Of a DNA stretch of 42,675 nucleotides, positions 41,019-42,675 are shown piece after piece (the stretch's first letter is position 1; every line of letters begins with the position of its first letter). Both the position numbers and the translations under genes were made by a program. The notes under the pieces are model-generated. The model was given only the letters and a program-made list of their open reading frames with translations. It did not search any database and had not been told where the DNA came from. Origin of the DNA: CAZZKF01 sp964654995 (GTDB taxonomy: Bacteria > Pseudomonadota > Alphaproteobacteria > CAZZKF01); assembly GCA_964654995.1 (NCBI GenBank), contig CAZZKF010000017.1:1-42675 (forward strand), read 5' to 3'.

Positions 41019-41417
41019 ATGTCGAACCTGCGAAACCTGTCGCGCGGTTTCACCGCCGGTGCGGTTGGCGGCGTCGCCAATGTGGTCACCATCATCCTTC
41101 TGGTCAAGATCGGCATCGTCGATCTGATGGGCATCAGGATGCCGCCTTTGGACCCCAGGATATTCCTTTACAAGCAGGCCGTCTGGGGCGGCCTTTGGGG
41201 GCTGCTGCTGGTCTCGCCGGTGCTGAAAGACTCCTGGTGGCAACGCGGTCTGCTGCTCGGTATTCTGGCGTCGGCCGCGGCGCTGTTCTATTTCATGCCG
41301 CGCACCCCGGCCGGCATGATGGGGCTGAATGCCGGGGCCCTGACCTGGCTTATGGTGTTGATCGTCAATTCGGTCTACGGACTGGTCGCCGGCTGGTGGT
41401 ACGAACGAAGCGCCTGA
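41019..41417 (+). CDS. hypothetical four-helix inner-membrane protein
   Basis: The 132-residue protein has about four hydrophobic helices (near GFTAGAVGGVANVVTIILLV, AVWGGLWGLLLVSPVL, GLLLGILASAAALFYF and TWLMVLIVNSVYGLVAGWWY). AAAAGGGGGG lies upstream of the ATG. It precedes the Fe-S protein gene by 20 bp on the same strand and may form a pair with it, for example as a membrane anchor, but this is a guess. Confidence 0.75.
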   Translation: MSNLRNLSRGFTAGAVGGVANVVTIILLVKIGIVDLMGIRMPPLDPRIFLYKQAVWGGLWGLLLVSPVLKDSWWQRGLLLGILASAAALFYFMPRTPAGMMGLNAGALTWLMVLIVNSVYGLVAGWWYERSA

Positions 41418-41437
41418 TCGGGGATTCCCCCGGAGAC

Positions 41438-42157
41438 ATGACAGCGGCGGCCGGCACACCGGCCGCCAGCACCCGATTTCTCGAGGTCGCGCGAGCGGTC
41501 CACGCGCTTGGCATGGTGCTGTTCGGCGGCTTTCACCCCAAGCCTGGGGACGAGGTTCCGAACCTGGATGACGACCGGCCGGCGGCAACCGTGCTGCTGG
41601 TCGGCAATCTGGGACCTCGCATGTGGCGGCATTTTGCCGACGACCGGGGTGACGGCGACCATCCTCTGGATGACTGGACGAGGACCCGGCTCGATGCCGT
41701 CGCGCATGGCCTGAAGGCCAGGGCGATTTTCCCCGGCGGCGGCCCGCCTTATGCCCCGTTTCAGCGCTGGGCGCAGCGGATGGGGCCGTTTCATCCGTCG
41801 CCCCTGGGAGTCCTGATCCATCCCGATTTCGGCTTGTGGTACGCCTTTCGCGGCGCCCTCCTGTTCGCCGAGCATCTGGCGCTGCCGCACCGCGATACGC
41901 GCCCCGCTCCATGCCGGGAGTGCGCCGACATGCCATGTCTGAAGGCCTGCCCGGTGGGCGCCTTTTCCGGCACCGCCTATGACGTCTCGGCCTGCACCGG
42001 CCACATTGCCGGGCCGGCCGGCGGCGACTGCATCGAGCTCGGCTGCCGGGCCCGGCGAGCCTGCCCGGTGGGCCGCCAGTACACCTACGAGCCGGCCCAG
42101 GCGCACCACCACATGAGCGCTTTCCTGCGCAACAACCGCACGGACCGGGACGAATAG
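41438..42157 (+). CDS. 4Fe-4S ferredoxin-type protein distantly like QueG
   Basis: The 239-residue protein has an N-terminal ~140-residue domain (FLEVARAVHALGMVLFGGFH, ATVLLVGNLGPRMW, VLIHPDFGLWYAFRGALLFA) followed by a Cys block: CRECADMPCLKACPVGAF (C-x2-C-x4-C-x3-CP) and CTG, DCIELGCRARRACPVG. This suggests one or two [4Fe-4S] clusters. The layout echoes the QueG-like protein at 16219-17145 but the protein is shorter and lacks the full core. GGAGAC precedes the ATG. Its redox partner and role are unknown. Confidence 0.78.
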   Translation: MTAAAGTPAASTRFLEVARAVHALGMVLFGGFHPKPGDEVPNLDDDRPAATVLLVGNLGPRMWRHFADDRGDGDHPLDDWTRTRLDAVAHGLKARAIFPGGGPPYAPFQRWAQRMGPFHPSPLGVLIHPDFGLWYAFRGALLFAEHLALPHRDTRPAPCRECADMPCLKACPVGAFSGTAYDVSACTGHIAGPAGGDCIELGCRARRACPVGRQYTYEPAQAHHHMSAFLRNNRTDRDE

Positions 42158-42184
42158 GGTCGTGCGCCCGGTCTGGCGTCCGCC

Positions 42185-42652
42185 TCAGTCGCGCGAATAG
42201 GTGCCGGTCAGCACGGTTTCCTCAAGCCGGTGCGCCTCGGCAAGCGTCACGACGTCGGCGCAGCTTGGCGCCTCACCGATATCGAGGCGCGCGACGTCGA
42301 GCGCCAGCAGGCGGAAACGGTAATGATGCACCCCGTGGCCGCGCGGCGGACACGGCCCGCCATAGCCGAAGCGGCCGAAATCATTGACCGCCTGGCGCCC
42401 GCCCGCGGCCTCGGCTGTGGTCGGCTGGTTTTCATCCAGATGATCGGTGGTCGGCGGCAGATCGAACAACGCCCAGTGGTACCAGATGCCCATCGGCGCA
42501 TCCGGGTCCTCACAGATCAGAGCCAGGCTGCGGGCGGTTGCCGGCACACCGGTCCAGTGCAGCGCCGGTGATATGTCCTCGCCCTCACAGGTAAACCGCT
42601 TGGGTATGCGCGCGCCGTCGTCAAAGGCGGGCGATGTCAGCTTCATGGTCAT
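42185..42652 (-). CDS. YbhB/YbcL family (PEBP, Raf kinase inhibitor-like) protein
   Basis: The 155-residue PEBP-fold protein has LTSPAFDDGARIPKRFTCEG, ISPALHWTGVPATARSLALI, EDPDAPMGIWYHWALFDLPP (the ligand-pocket DPDAP and HW signatures) and YGGPCPPRGHGVHHYRFRLL (the second conserved loop). It is cytosolic with no signal peptide. Bacterial members have no settled function. It is convergent with the Fe-S protein gene, 27 bp apart. An in-frame ATG at 42646 is an alternative start. Confidence 0.93.
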   Translation of the reverse strand: MTMKLTSPAFDDGARIPKRFTCEGEDISPALHWTGVPATARSLALICEDPDAPMGIWYHWALFDLPPTTDHLDENQPTTAEAAGGRQAVNDFGRFGYGGPCPPRGHGVHHYRFRLLALDVARLDIGEAPSCADVVTLAEAHRLEETVLTGTYSRD

Positions 42653-42675
42653 GGCCTAATACTCCGCATCCAAAG

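Overview
The window is a GC-rich, densely packed chromosomal segment. Codon use, operon style and gene families (ActP/DUF485, the 2-aminobenzoyl-CoA pathway, quinohemoprotein amine dehydrogenase maturation genes, NarL-type regulators) point to an alphaproteobacterium. The order cannot be fixed from sequence alone. No rRNA, tRNA, CRISPR array or intact insertion sequence was recognised. There is one scaffold gap (100 Ns, 12383-12482).

Layout. (1) 1-1.2 kb: tail of an unknown gene, then a lower-GC minus-strand pair (conserved hypothetical plus a NucS-type nuclease-fold protein) that looks imported. (2) 1.6-6.1 kb: SRPBCC protein, DUF485/ActP acetate-type symporter pair, a Cys-rich unknown and a convergent pentapeptide-repeat protein. 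(3) 6.5-20.2 kb: a 13.5 kb plus-strand operon for aerobic degradation of 2-aminobenzoate (or a close analogue such as salicylate) through its CoA thioester. It encodes CoA ligase, bifunctional flavin monooxygenase/reductase, beta-oxidation-like enzymes, an OYE-type reductase with a fibronectin-III-like tail, thioesterase, a RidA-family protein and a MarR regulator. A QueG-like Fe-S protein and two further AMP-ligase-family proteins follow. A perfect 24-bp palindrome lies over the best promoter and is a good candidate MarR operator. (4) 20.2-31.5 kb: genes resembling the maturation apparatus of quinohemoprotein amine dehydrogenase (subtilase QhpE, ABC exporter QhpF, radical SAM/SPASM QhpD, and farther on a flavin monooxygenase like QhpG). 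Between them sit a FIST sensor, a hybrid kinase, a NarL-type regulator and a tungstate ABC transporter (TupBCA). No structural amine dehydrogenase subunit is visible. (5) 31.6-34.8 kb: an aromatic-amino-acid-type decarboxylase, divergent from qhpG across a three-half-site operator, coupled to an SLC13/RCK transporter. (6) 34.8-42.7 kb: a decayed RND-pump fragment, a PEP-CTERM protein behind a textbook sigma-54 promoter, a DUF6491-like protein, a serine hydrolase, a TetR regulator, a 48-residue membrane protein with a near-consensus promoter, several small envelope proteins, a second Fe-S protein and a PEBP/YbhB protein.

How it may fit together (inference). Amino acid decarboxylation would give aromatic amines. 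A Qhp-type amine dehydrogenase matured by these genes would oxidise the amines to aldehydes, and tungstate uptake could supply a tungsten aldehyde oxidoreductase. The CoA-ligation operon handles aromatic acids. The missing structural subunits, the interposed signalling module and the shared operator make the 20-34 kb region the most interesting part of the window.
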